A stretch of DNA of 64,000 bases from the NCBI RefSeq assembly GCF_030403505.1, contig NZ_JAUEMJ010000002.1:434001-498000 (forward strand), in the 5' to 3' direction. Below the pieces are notes generated by a model. The model ran no database searches, was not told where the DNA came from, and saw only the letters and a program-made list of their open reading frames with translations. Every line of letters starts with the position of its first letter. Position 1 is the first letter of the stretch. Shown here in pieces: positions 43,122-50,817 of this stretch. A program made the translations under genes and the position numbers. Source of the DNA: Glycomyces tritici. Its GTDB lineage: Bacteria > Actinomycetota > Actinomycetes > Mycobacteriales > Micromonosporaceae.

Positions 43122-43567
43122 CGGCTTCCTTCCGGTTCGAGTGCGGTGGTGAGTGCGCGCAGGGCCGCGGTGGCGGCCTCGATCTGGGACGGGTCGAGCG
43201 ATGCCGCGAGGGCGTCGGCCCAGTCGGCATGGGCGCGTTCGACTTCGGCCAGGGCGCGGTGCCCGGCCTCGGTCGGTTCGAGGAGCTTCGCGCGGCGGTG
43301 CCGCGGATTGTCCGCGAAGGCGGCGAGGCCGTCGGCCGCGAGCGCGTCGGCGGTCTGCTGCACGCTCTGGCGGCGCAGCCCCATCGCGCGGGCGATGTCC
43401 GCGACGGTGGCCGGGGCGTGGTCGATGACGCCGAGGACCTGCCAGCGCGCGCTGGTGAGTCCGGCGGGGCGGGCGAGGGCGTCGCCGGCGGTGAGGAGGG
43501 CGCCGTTGGCGCGGAAGACCTCGATGGCGAGTTCGGACACGGCGAGGCCGCGGGGACTGAGCTGCAC
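43118..43567 (-). CDS. MarR-family transcriptional regulator
   Basis: A 149-residue winged-helix repressor starting at GTG 43567. The recognition region is ATVADIARAMGLRRQSVQQTADALAADGL and the wing is DNPRHRRAKLLEPTEAG. It is the first gene of a MarR-VOC operon, with an ATGA overlap. A perfect palindrome directly upstream (43586-43603) is the likely autoregulatory operator. Confidence 0.88.
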   Translation of the reverse strand: MQLSPRGLAVSELAIEVFRANGALLTAGDALARPAGLTSARWQVLGVIDHAPATVADIARAMGLRRQSVQQTADALAADGLAAFADNPRHRRAKLLEPTEAGHRALAEVERAHADWADALAASLDPSQIEAATAALRALTTALEPEGSR

Positions 43568-43585
43568 GTCCCGAAGCTACTTCAA

Positions 43586-43603
43586 TTGACAGGTAACTGT
43601 CAA
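43586..43603. promoter_or_regulatory. MarR operator palindrome
   Basis: TTGACAG-GTAA-CTGTCAA is a perfect 7-4-7 inverted repeat, 19 bp upstream of the MarR GTG. Confidence 0.65.
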
Positions 43604-43657
43604 ATTTACGACCCCTCCGTGAGGGGCGTCACGGGGTTGCGGCCGGCCGGATCCTTG

Positions 43658-43698
43658 TAGTTCGTAATACGAACTATTATGGTTCGTAGTACGAACTA
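43658..43698. promoter_or_regulatory. Tandem palindromes flanking a -10 upstream of FAD oxidoreductase
   Basis: TAGTTCGTA-A-TACGAACTA (43658-43676) is perfect. A second copy (43680-43698) has one mismatched pair. Their centres are 22 bp apart, on the same DNA face, and a TATTAT -10 (43675-43680) lies between. This is a textbook repressor layout. Confidence 0.7.
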
Positions 43699-43721
43699 GT
43701 TTTCTGCGGAGAGGGAACGAC

Positions 43722-44828
43722 ATGACGCAGCAGGGGAAGACCGTGGCGATCGTGGGCGGCGGGTACGGCGGGGCCGCCCTCGCCAAGGCGCTGGACGAGC
43801 ACGCCGACGTGGTCCTGATCGAGCCGAAGGACGCCTTCGTCCACGCCGCGGCCACGCTCCGCGCGCTGACGCAGCCCGATGAGTGGGCCGCGCGCATCTT
43901 CTACCCGTACGACGCGTTCATCAAGCGCGGCAAGCATCTCCGTGAGTACGCCTCGGCTGCGGACGAGCGGGGCGTCACCCTCGCCTCCGGCGAGCGGGTC
44001 GAGGCCGACTACATCGTGCTGGCCAGCGGCTCGGGCTACCCGTACCCGGCCAAGACGCGGACCGACTCGACCGCCGAGGCCCTCGCGCACTTCAAGGAGA
44101 CGCACCTCGAACTGGCCGGGGCCGGGCGGGTGCTCATCGCCGGCGCCGGGCCGGTGGGCCTGGAGCTGGCCGGCGAGATCAAGGCGGTCTGGCCCGAGAA
44201 GCAGGTCACCATTGTGGACCCGTCCGAGGAGCTGATGCCCGGGTACGAGGCGGCGCTGCGCGCGGAGCTCCACGCGCAGTTGGCGAAGCTCGGCGTCGAG
44301 GTGCGCCTGGGCGTCACCCTCGAGGACGAGCCGGCCGTCGAGCCCGGCCGGGCGGGGACCGTGGCGGTCACCGCGAACGGTGAGCCGATCGAGGCCGACA
44401 TCTGGTTCCGGGCCTTCGGGGCCAGCACGAACTCCGGCTACTTGCGGGACGGGATCGCGCCCCTCAACCGGCGCGGCCAGCTGCACGTCACCCCAGCGCT
44501 CAACGTGGAGGGACACGAGCACGTGTACGCCATCGGCGACCTCACGAACGTGAACGAGGAGAAGCGGGCCGCGGCGGCCGGTCAGCACGCGGGCGTGGTG
44601 GCCGCCAACATCATCGCGCAGATCAACGGGGAGCGGCCCGAGTCGGTGTACGCGCCCTCGCCCGTGCGGGTGGCGATCGTGCCGCTCGGCCCCGAACTCG
44701 GCGTCGGCCAGATGCCTTCCGAGGACGGCCCGGTGCAGCTGCCGCTCGAGTCGGTCATCGAATGGAAAGGGCGCGACCTCATGGTCGGCCACTTCGACCA
44801 GGCGTTCCGGGTCGCCCCGGGGCAGTAG
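43722..44828 (+). CDS. NAD(P)/FAD-dependent oxidoreductase (AIF/NDH-2-like)
   Basis: A 368-residue flavoprotein. ATG 43722 lies behind GGAGAGGGAA. The FAD motif is VAIVGGGYGGAALA at the N-terminus. The NAD(P) motif is VLIAGAGPVGLELAGEI, and the family-end segment is HVYAIGDLTNVNEEKRAAAAGQHA. It belongs to the same broad family as the oxidoreductase near 29 kb but is not a close copy. Twin palindromes at its promoter suggest MarR control; the MarR gene lying just downstream and convergent is a candidate. The acceptor is unknown. Confidence 0.88.
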   Translation: MTQQGKTVAIVGGGYGGAALAKALDEHADVVLIEPKDAFVHAAATLRALTQPDEWAARIFYPYDAFIKRGKHLREYASAADERGVTLASGERVEADYIVLASGSGYPYPAKTRTDSTAEALAHFKETHLELAGAGRVLIAGAGPVGLELAGEIKAVWPEKQVTIVDPSEELMPGYEAALRAELHAQLAKLGVEVRLGVTLEDEPAVEPGRAGTVAVTANGEPIEADIWFRAFGASTNSGYLRDGIAPLNRRGQLHVTPALNVEGHEHVYAIGDLTNVNEEKRAAAAGQHAGVVAANIIAQINGERPESVYAPSPVRVAIVPLGPELGVGQMPSEDGPVQLPLESVIEWKGRDLMVGHFDQAFRVAPGQ

Positions 44829-44866
44829 GACTCCCCCGTCCGCCCGATCGTCATAGGACGGGGAAG

Positions 44867-44891
44867 GCCCCCGCCGCGCCGCGGCGGGGGC
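44867..44891 (+). terminator. Hairpin terminator after FAD oxidoreductase
   Basis: A perfect 11-bp stem (44867-44877 with 44881-44891) with a 3-nt loop, followed by a T-rich stretch. Confidence 0.7.
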
Positions 44892-44964
44892 TTCGTCGTG
44901 CATGCGGCGAGGGATCGTGCGTACGGAAGGCGCTGCGCGGTCGCGCGGAGGGAAGGCACTGCCT

Positions 44965-45450
44965 TCAGCTCTCGGTGCAGCCCTTCGCGGACGGGCAGCC
45001 CGAGTCGGTGAAGACCACGGGCACGTGGTTGTCGGCGACGACCCGGGTGAGCAGGCCGACCAGGAGCTCCCGCTCCTCGACGCTCAGGCCGAGCGGGAGG
45101 TCGGCCACCCGCTTCGTGGTCTCGTCGTGGAACTCCTCGGCGAGCTGGGCGCCCTTGTCGGTGAGCGCCACGCGGAACGCGCGGCCGTCGCCGGGGTCGG
45201 ACTCGCGGCGCACGAGGCCGCGCTTCTCGCAGCGGTCGACGAGGCCCGAGATGCTCGACTTGGCCAGGCCGAGGGTCTTCGCGAGCTCGAACATGCCGAA
45301 CGGCTTGGGGATGAGGACGCACAGGAGCTGCGCCTGCTGCACGGTGAGGTCGAACTGGCGCACCGCGTCGGAGTAGACCGTGTCGACGAGGAACGCGGTG
45401 CGCACCAGGGCGGTGCCCATGCCCATCGGCTCGTCCGCGTACTCCTCCAT
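44965..45450 (-). CDS. MarR-family transcriptional regulator
   Basis: A 161-residue regulator. The winged helix contains GMFELAKTLGLAKSSISGLVDRCEKRGLVRRESDPGDGRAF, and the preceding helix is QFDLTVQQAQLLCVLIPKP. The C-terminal tail DSGCPSAKGCTES carries two Cys residues that could sense oxidants. ATG 45450 is used, with no strong ribosome site. It is convergent with the FAD oxidoreductase gene, whose promoter has paired palindromes. The MFS gene lies upstream on the same strand with a 58-bp gap. Confidence 0.85.
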   Translation of the reverse strand: MEEYADEPMGMGTALVRTAFLVDTVYSDAVRQFDLTVQQAQLLCVLIPKPFGMFELAKTLGLAKSSISGLVDRCEKRGLVRRESDPGDGRAFRVALTDKGAQLAEEFHDETTKRVADLPLGLSVEERELLVGLLTRVVADNHVPVVFTDSGCPSAKGCTES

Positions 45451-45508
45451 GGGATCAAGCTTACCCGCAGGCCACGGCCGGTGCCCGGTGTCATCGGCCA
45501 CGACCGTT

Positions 45509-46666
45509 TCAGGCTGCGGCGGGCCTCGGGACAGGGGCCTTCGCGCGGACCATGGCGATGGTGAGCACCAGTCCGGCGGCGCCGAGCACCGCACCGACCG
45601 GGCCGAGCGCCGCGACCGGGAGCCAGCTGAGGCTGACGCCGCCCACGAGGCCGCCGAACGCGATGCCCGCGTACAGCGCGGAGGAATTGAGTCCGATCAG
45701 GACGATCGCTGACTCCGGGTGGCGGGAGACGAGCCGGTGCTGCTGCGGGACGATGGCCATCCAGGCCGTGATCCCGAATGCGAAGGAGATCGCGATCGCG
45801 GCGGCGAGGTTCGCGAAGGCGAAGGGCGCCAAGACCAGCAGGGCGACCATGACCGCCTGGACGTGGAGCATCAGCCGGGCGGGCCCGAACCGGTCCGTGA
45901 GCCGGCCGGCCAGGTGGTTGCCGATGACCGCGCCGATGCCCTGCGCCAGCAGGAGCACGGTGAGCAGCGCCTGCGAACCTCCGGTCGCCGCTTCGGCGGC
46001 CGCACCGAAGTAGGTGTAGAGCGCATAGCCCGAGGCCAGGACCAGCGCAGTGGTGGTGACGATCCCCAGGACCGCCTTGTCTCGCAACGGGGCCAGCCGC
46101 GCGGCCAGGCCCGCCGCGGGGGCCTGCAGCGGCGGGAGCAGGACGGCGATCCCGGCGGCGGCGAGGACGCCGAGACCGGCGACCGCCCACAGCGTGAGCT
46201 GCCAGTCGACGGCGCCGAGGAGGGAGCCGAGCGGCACCCCGAGGGCGGTGGCCGCGGTCAGGCCGCCCATGACGACGGCGAGGTACCGCCCGCGCCGCTC
46301 GGGCGGAGCGATGGAGGCGGCGATGGCGCTGGCCTGCGGCGTGATCAGGGCCGCGCCGAGCCCGGTGACGATCCGGGCCGCGATGGCGAACGCGTAGTCG
46401 TCCGCGACGGCGAACGCGGCGTTCCCCGCGATGAACACGGCGAGCGCCGCCAGGAGCACGGTGCGCCGGTCGAGTGCGGCGGTGAGGGCGCCGAGGACGG
46501 GTGCGGCGAGGGCGTAGGTGAGGGCGTAGACGGTGATGAGCTGGCCGGCGGCGGCGGTGGTGACGTCGAGGTCGGCGCCGATCGCGGGGAGGAGTCCGGT
46601 GATGACGAAGGCGTCGGTGCCGACGGCGAAGGCGGCGGCGACCAGTGGGATGAGCCTGCGGTCCAT
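45509..46666 (-). CDS. MFS transporter, DHA1 (AraJ/CmlR-like)
   Basis: A 385-residue exporter with about 12 membrane segments. ATG 46666 lies behind AAGGATCC. The N-terminal FAVGTDAFVITGLLPAIGADLDVT and the loop GRYLAVVMGGLTAATALGVPLGSLLG are DHA1 drug-exporter signatures. The divergent ArsR-like regulator and the palindrome between them (46720-46739) indicate regulated efflux. The substrate is unknown. It is transcribed toward the MarR gene. Confidence 0.88.
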   Translation of the reverse strand: MDRRLIPLVAAAFAVGTDAFVITGLLPAIGADLDVTTAAAGQLITVYALTYALAAPVLGALTAALDRRTVLLAALAVFIAGNAAFAVADDYAFAIAARIVTGLGAALITPQASAIAASIAPPERRGRYLAVVMGGLTAATALGVPLGSLLGAVDWQLTLWAVAGLGVLAAAGIAVLLPPLQAPAAGLAARLAPLRDKAVLGIVTTTALVLASGYALYTYFGAAAEAATGGSQALLTVLLLAQGIGAVIGNHLAGRLTDRFGPARLMLHVQAVMVALLVLAPFAFANLAAAIAISFAFGITAWMAIVPQQHRLVSRHPESAIVLIGLNSSALYAGIAFGGLVGGVSLSWLPVAALGPVGAVLGAAGLVLTIAMVRAKAPVPRPAAA

Positions 46667-46719
46667 GGGGTGGATCCTTCAGTTCGATGGTTGGGTGAGC
46701 ATCAAACTAAGTGACGGTT

Positions 46720-46739
46720 GGATCGTTGTGCAACCATCC
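46720..46739. promoter_or_regulatory. Operator palindrome between MFS and ArsR-like genes
   Basis: GGATCGTTG-TG-CAACCATCC is an inverted repeat matching at 8 of 9 arm positions, midway between the divergent starts. Confidence 0.6.
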
Positions 46740-46785
46740 GACAGCGGGTTATCCTGGCGGCGTGAAGGAAGGCCAGGTGACGACC

Positions 46786-47097
46786 ATGCGTGAGCTGCCT
46801 CACCCCGCGACCGAGGACATCCGGCTGCCGGAGGTCATGCACGCCTTGAGTGACGAGGTGCGACTGGAGCTCGTCCGCCGCCTCGCGGAGGGCATGGAGG
46901 GCAACTGCACCCTCCTGTCGGGGGACATCGAGATCCATAAGTCCACGTTGTCCCACCACTACCGGGTCCTGCGCGAAGCCGGCGTCACCCGGACCAGAGT
47001 GGACGGCCGCGACCGCCACATCCGCCTCAACCGCGACGCCCTCGACGACCGCTTCCCCGGCCTCCTCGACTCGGTGCTGCAGGCGCTCGACGCCTGA
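46786..47097 (+). CDS. ArsR-like winged-helix regulator
   Basis: A 103-residue DNA-binding protein: EVMHALSDEVRLELVRRLAEG, the recognition helix EIHKSTLSHHYRVLREAGVTRTRVDGRDRHIRLN, and a short C-terminal helix. ATG 46786 has AGGTGA 5 bases upstream. In-frame GTG 46777 is an alternative, with AAGGAAGG upstream of it. It is divergent from the DHA1 exporter and is probably its repressor. The effector is not clear; there is no Cys metal-binding box of the classic ArsR type. Confidence 0.85.
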   Translation: MRELPHPATEDIRLPEVMHALSDEVRLELVRRLAEGMEGNCTLLSGDIEIHKSTLSHHYRVLREAGVTRTRVDGRDRHIRLNRDALDDRFPGLLDSVLQALDA

Positions 47098-47172
47098 GAC
47101 TCAAGCATCAGAACGCTCTGTCGCGGGCCTCGTGACAGGCAGTTTTTTTGTTGCCACAGGCGATCAAAAGGT

Positions 47173-47190
47173 TGACATGCGCCAATGTCA
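47173..47190. promoter_or_regulatory. Palindrome upstream of GH5 endoglucanase
   Basis: TGACAT-GCGCCA-ATGTCA is a perfect 6-6-6 inverted repeat. It overlaps a TTGACA-like -35 (47172-47177), about 140 bp upstream of the enzyme start. It is unlike the CebR-like sites elsewhere in the window. Confidence 0.45.
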
Positions 47191-47319
47191 CTGGAATCAT
47201 TGCCGATGCGTTTCGACCCCGCAATACGGGATCTTCCCGGCAATTGTTCCGTTCAACGCGCCCGCAGCGGAGGCCGACCCGGCATGCCCTCCCGCGGCGC
47301 ACAGAAAGAGTGATCACCC

Positions 47320-49038
47320 TTGCGACGCAAACCGATCAGGCTCCTGACGGCCCTGGTGGCGGTGGTGGCGGCCGTCGCCGCCGCGCTCACCGTGCGGACC
47401 GCCTTCGCCGAACCCGAGACCGCGCCGGAGGACGGCGCCGCCGTCCAGCTCAGCGCCGAGGAGACGGTCGCGGCCATGCAGCCCGGCTGGAACCTCGGCA
47501 ACTCCCTCGACGCCGTCGGCGAGGACGAGACCGCCTGGGGCAACCCGCGCATCACCCCCGAGCTGCTCGATTCGATTCGGGCCCAGGGCTTCAACTCGAT
47601 CCGCATCCCCGTCACGTGGTCGGCCCACCAGGCTGAGAGCGGAGACTACGCGATCGACGCCGCGTACATGGCCCGCGTGCAGGAGGTCGTCGACCTCGCG
47701 CTCGACGACGGCTTCTACGTGCTCATCAACATCCACCACGACTCGTGGCAGTGGGTGAACCAGATGCCGACGCAGCACGACGAGGTCCTCGCGCGCTACA
47801 ACGCGGCCTGGACGCAGATCGCCGCGGCCTTCGCCGACGCCCCGCCGGAGCTGGTGTTCGAGAACATCAACGAGCCCCAGTTCGCCGACGTGAGCGAGGA
47901 GGAGGGCGACGTGCTCCTCAACGAACTCAACGAGTCCTTCCACGCGATCGTGCGCGGCTCGGGCGGCGTCAACGCCGAGCGGCTCCTGGTGATCCCGACG
48001 CTCCACACCAGCAGCGAGCAGGCCCGGCTGGACGCGGCCGCCGCGAACATCGCGGCCCTGGACGACCCGATGATCGCCGCCACCGTGCACTACTACGGGT
48101 ACTGGCCCTTCAGCGTCAACATCGCCGGCTCCACCACCTTCGACGAGGAGGTGCGCGCCGACATCGAGGCGGCCTTCGACCGGGTCGAGGCCACGTTCAT
48201 CGACCAGGGCGTGCCGGTCATCCTCGGCGAGTGGGGCCTGCTCGGCTTCGACAAGCACACCGGCGTCGTCCAACAGGGCGAGAAGCTGAAGTTCTTCGAG
48301 TACCTCGGGTACTACGCGAACGAGGTCGGCATGACCACCATGTGGTGGGACAACGGCCAGCACTTCGACCGCGAGACCCGCACCTGGAAGGACGCCGACC
48401 TGTTCGCCCACGTCGCGGGCGCCTGGGAGGGCCGATCCGGCACCGCCGCCTCCGACCAGGTGTACGTCGCCGCGGGCGGGGCCCCGGCCGCGGCCACGGT
48501 GCCGCTCAACCTGAACGGCCTGGAGTTCGCCGGGGTCTTCAACGGCGGCGCCGAACTGGCCGAAGGCGCCGACTACACCCTGGACGGCGAGCAGTTGACG
48601 CTCGCGCCCGAGCTCCTCGCGTCCCTCGCGGGCGGCTCAGCACTCGGCGAGCGGGCCGTGCTCGAGGTCCGGTTCTCCTCGGGCGTGCCGTGGCAGCTCC
48701 ACATCATCGCCTCCACGACGCCCTCCATGCAGGACGCGACCGGGACGACGACCGAGCTCGCGGTGCCGGTGGCGTTCAACGGCGACCAGCTCGCGACGAT
48801 GGAGGCGGTCTACCCGGACGGCACCGTCGCCGGCCCGCCCGACTGGACCGAGTTCAAGGAGTTCGCGGTCGCGTTCAAGCCCGACTACGAGGCCGGCACG
48901 ATCGTGCTCCCCGAGGCGTTCTTCGCCGCGGTGAACGACGATTCGACCGTGAACCTCACGTTCCACTTCTGGAGCGGCACGACGGTCCAGTACACGGTGG
49001 AGCGTTCCGGCACCATCGTGACGGGAAGCGCCGCATAG
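47320..49038 (+). CDS. Secreted GH5 endoglucanase with X2 and CBM46 modules
   Basis: A 572-residue extracellular enzyme that cleaves beta-1,4-glucans, probably including xyloglucan or mixed glucans. It starts at TTG 47320; an AGAAAGAG lies upstream. Order: signal peptide (1-30, ending TAFA); GH5 barrel (about 40-380), with acid/base Glu185 in ENINEP and nucleophile Glu304 in LGEWG; an X2 (CBM_X2) module (about 381-465, LNLNGLEFAGVFNGGAELAEG); and a CBM46-like module (about 466-572). The GH5_4-X2-CBM46 order is known from Bacillus enzymes. The terminator is at 49069-49097. No CebR-like operator is seen upstream. Confidence 0.92.
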   Translation: MRRKPIRLLTALVAVVAAVAAALTVRTAFAEPETAPEDGAAVQLSAEETVAAMQPGWNLGNSLDAVGEDETAWGNPRITPELLDSIRAQGFNSIRIPVTWSAHQAESGDYAIDAAYMARVQEVVDLALDDGFYVLINIHHDSWQWVNQMPTQHDEVLARYNAAWTQIAAAFADAPPELVFENINEPQFADVSEEEGDVLLNELNESFHAIVRGSGGVNAERLLVIPTLHTSSEQARLDAAAANIAALDDPMIAATVHYYGYWPFSVNIAGSTTFDEEVRADIEAAFDRVEATFIDQGVPVILGEWGLLGFDKHTGVVQQGEKLKFFEYLGYYANEVGMTTMWWDNGQHFDRETRTWKDADLFAHVAGAWEGRSGTAASDQVYVAAGGAPAAATVPLNLNGLEFAGVFNGGAELAEGADYTLDGEQLTLAPELLASLAGGSALGERAVLEVRFSSGVPWQLHIIASTTPSMQDATGTTTELAVPVAFNGDQLATMEAVYPDGTVAGPPDWTEFKEFAVAFKPDYEAGTIVLPEAFFAAVNDDSTVNLTFHFWSGTTVQYTVERSGTIVTGSAA

Positions 49039-49068
49039 CGTCCCGCCCTATATAAACAACAGTGCAGG

Positions 49069-49097
49069 ACGGGGCGCCCGGTTGCCGGGCGCCCCGT
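49069..49097 (+). terminator. Hairpin terminator after GH5 gene
   Basis: A 13-bp perfect stem (49069-49081 with 49085-49097) closes a TTG loop, 30 bases after the stop. Confidence 0.75.
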
Positions 49098-49110
49098 GCC
49101 ACGCTCGAAA

Positions 49111-49124
49111 TGGGAGCGTTTCCC
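49111..49124. promoter_or_regulatory. CebR-like sequence, orphan
   Basis: TGGGAGCGTTTCCC resembles the CebR palindrome (11 of 14) but lies just after the GH5 terminator, with no sugar gene downstream. It may be a relic or chance. Confidence 0.3.
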
Positions 49125-49322
49125 CAGTCCGGGGGGCCGCAACTGGTCGCCACGACCGGTGTGCGTCCGCTCGTGTTCAAGCACCCGATGGGCTAGTCTG
49201 GACCGACGTCCCCCACCGGTGAAGGACCGCTCGCGCGCACCGGCGCCGAGCGCGACGCGACTGCCCGCCGCGACGCCCCGCCTCCCTCTGCAACCTGCCC
49301 ATTCAGTGCCGATTGGATAGTT

Positions 49323-50147
49323 TTGAACGACGCAGCACCATGGCCGCCGCCGGGGATCGACCCCAACGTCCCCTCCACTGCCCGGGTCTACGACGCCGCG
49401 CTGGGCGGCAAGAACAACTTCAAGGCCGACCGCGAGGCCGTCGAGGTCTTCGCGCGCAAGATCCCGCAGGTCCGCGAAGCCACCCGGCTCAACCGCGACG
49501 CGCTCATCCGCGGCGTCCAGTACCTGGTGCGCGGCGCGGGGATCGACCAGATCCTCGACATCGGATGCGGCCTGCCGACCGAGCAGAACACCCACCAGGC
49601 CGCGCAGGAGATCAACCCGAACACGCGGGTCGTCTACGTGGACAACGACCCGATGGTCCTCTCCCACGGCCGCGCGCTCCTCGCGGACAACCGCACCACC
49701 ACTGTGGTCACCGCCGACCTGCGCGACCCGGCCGGGATCCTCGCCAACCCCGAGGTGCGCGGGCACCTCGACTTCGACCGGCCGATCGCGGTGGTCATCG
49801 TCGGCATGATCATGCAGATCCACGAGAACGAGAAGCCGGACGAGATCATCGCCACCCTCATGGAGCCGCTCGTCTCCGGCTCGCACCTGTTCCTCACCGC
49901 CTGGCCCGACACCGGCGACCCCGCGCAGCGCGGGCTCTCGCAGGGGTGCCTCGAGACGCTCGGCAACGGCTGGATCAGGCCCATCGAACGCCTTGAGCAG
50001 CACTTCCTGGGGATGCCGCTGGTGCCGCCGGGGCTCGAGTACGTCTCGCGCTGGTACCCCGAGGAGCCCGGCCGGGAGGTCCCCGCGTTCGAGGACTTCG
50101 AGCCGTACGAACGCACGCAGATGGCCGGTATCGCGGTCAAACCCTGA
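49323..50147 (+). CDS. SAM-dependent methyltransferase, DUF574 (Methyltransf_19) family
   Basis: A 274-residue cytosolic methyltransferase. It starts at TTG 49323, based on the family start PxxIDPNVPSTARVYDAALGGKNNF. The SAM motif is ILDIGCGLPTEQNTHQAAQ, followed by RVVYVDNDPMVLSHGRALL. The family is abundant in actinobacteria, often with unknown substrates. There is no obvious ribosome site. It forms no operon with the phosphatase that follows, 79 bp downstream. Confidence 0.88.
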   Translation: MNDAAPWPPPGIDPNVPSTARVYDAALGGKNNFKADREAVEVFARKIPQVREATRLNRDALIRGVQYLVRGAGIDQILDIGCGLPTEQNTHQAAQEINPNTRVVYVDNDPMVLSHGRALLADNRTTTVVTADLRDPAGILANPEVRGHLDFDRPIAVVIVGMIMQIHENEKPDEIIATLMEPLVSGSHLFLTAWPDTGDPAQRGLSQGCLETLGNGWIRPIERLEQHFLGMPLVPPGLEYVSRWYPEEPGREVPAFEDFEPYERTQMAGIAVKP

Positions 50148-50226
50148 CGAGCCCACAGGCGAGGCGGCGGCGGCCGAGCCGTAGATTGGTACCGCGCAGC
50201 GTGTTCGAGAAGAGAAGAGACCGCCA

Positions 50227-50769
50227 ATGCCCATGCTCGAGATCCGCCGCCACAGCAAGCGCAGCGGAGACGAGGCCGTCCACCTTTCCCAGGAGGGGGT
50301 CGAGCTGGCCCGCTGGTCGGGGACCCTCACTGGGCCTTTCGAAGTCGTCGCCACCAGCGTCGCCCCCCGGGCCCGCGAGACGGCGATCGCCATGGGATTC
50401 GCGGTGACACTGGAGTTGCCCACCCTCCCCAACGTCAACGGCTTCCTGCAGGAGTCGCAGGCGGCGACGTACGACGTCGGCGCCCCGTTCACCCGGCTGG
50501 CGCGTCTGGTGAACCGGCGCGGCAGCACCGCGTCGGACTACGCGCACGCCCTCGCCCGGCAGTGGTCGGACCTGATGGCACCCCTGGGCCCCGGCGATGC
50601 GGCCCTGGTGATCGGCCACGGCGGCCACATCGAATGCGGGCTCGTGACGCTGTTCCCGGAGGCGAACCACGACGACTGGGGCTCGCTGTTCGGGTACATG
50701 GAAGGCGCGCGCCTGCACTACGACGCGGTCGCCCGCCGCTTCCACGACATCGAGTTCGTCCGCGGCTAG
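50227..50769 (+). CDS. Histidine phosphatase family protein
   Basis: A 180-residue phosphatase or mutase-type protein. The catalytic core is IRRHSKR near the N-terminus, where the usual RHG is RHS. The second His motif is VIGHGGHIECG, and the Arg in VAPRARETA is conserved. The divergence in the RHG motif suggests altered activity. The start is ATG 50227, with GAGAAGAGAAGAGA upstream. It is convergent with the large permease-like gene, with a 17-bp hairpin between the stops. Confidence 0.82.
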   Translation: MPMLEIRRHSKRSGDEAVHLSQEGVELARWSGTLTGPFEVVATSVAPRARETAIAMGFAVTLELPTLPNVNGFLQESQAATYDVGAPFTRLARLVNRRGSTASDYAHALARQWSDLMAPLGPGDAALVIGHGGHIECGLVTLFPEANHDDWGSLFGYMEGARLHYDAVARRFHDIEFVRG

Positions 50770-50777
50770 GCCGCATC

Positions 50778-50815
50778 GCAGTGGAGGGGCCGGCGTTCGC
50801 CGGCCCCTCCACTGC
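50778..50815. terminator. Bidirectional hairpin terminator
   Basis: A perfect 17-bp stem (50778-50794 with 50799-50815) with a 4-nt loop sits between two convergent stop codons. It can serve both genes. Confidence 0.8.
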
Positions 50816-50817
50816 GT

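Noticed and set aside
44965..46666. Assigning the MarR at 45 kb as the repressor of the adjacent MFS gene
   Set aside because: The MFS gene already has a divergent ArsR-like regulator with an operator; the MarR lies downstream of the MFS gene, not at its promoter.
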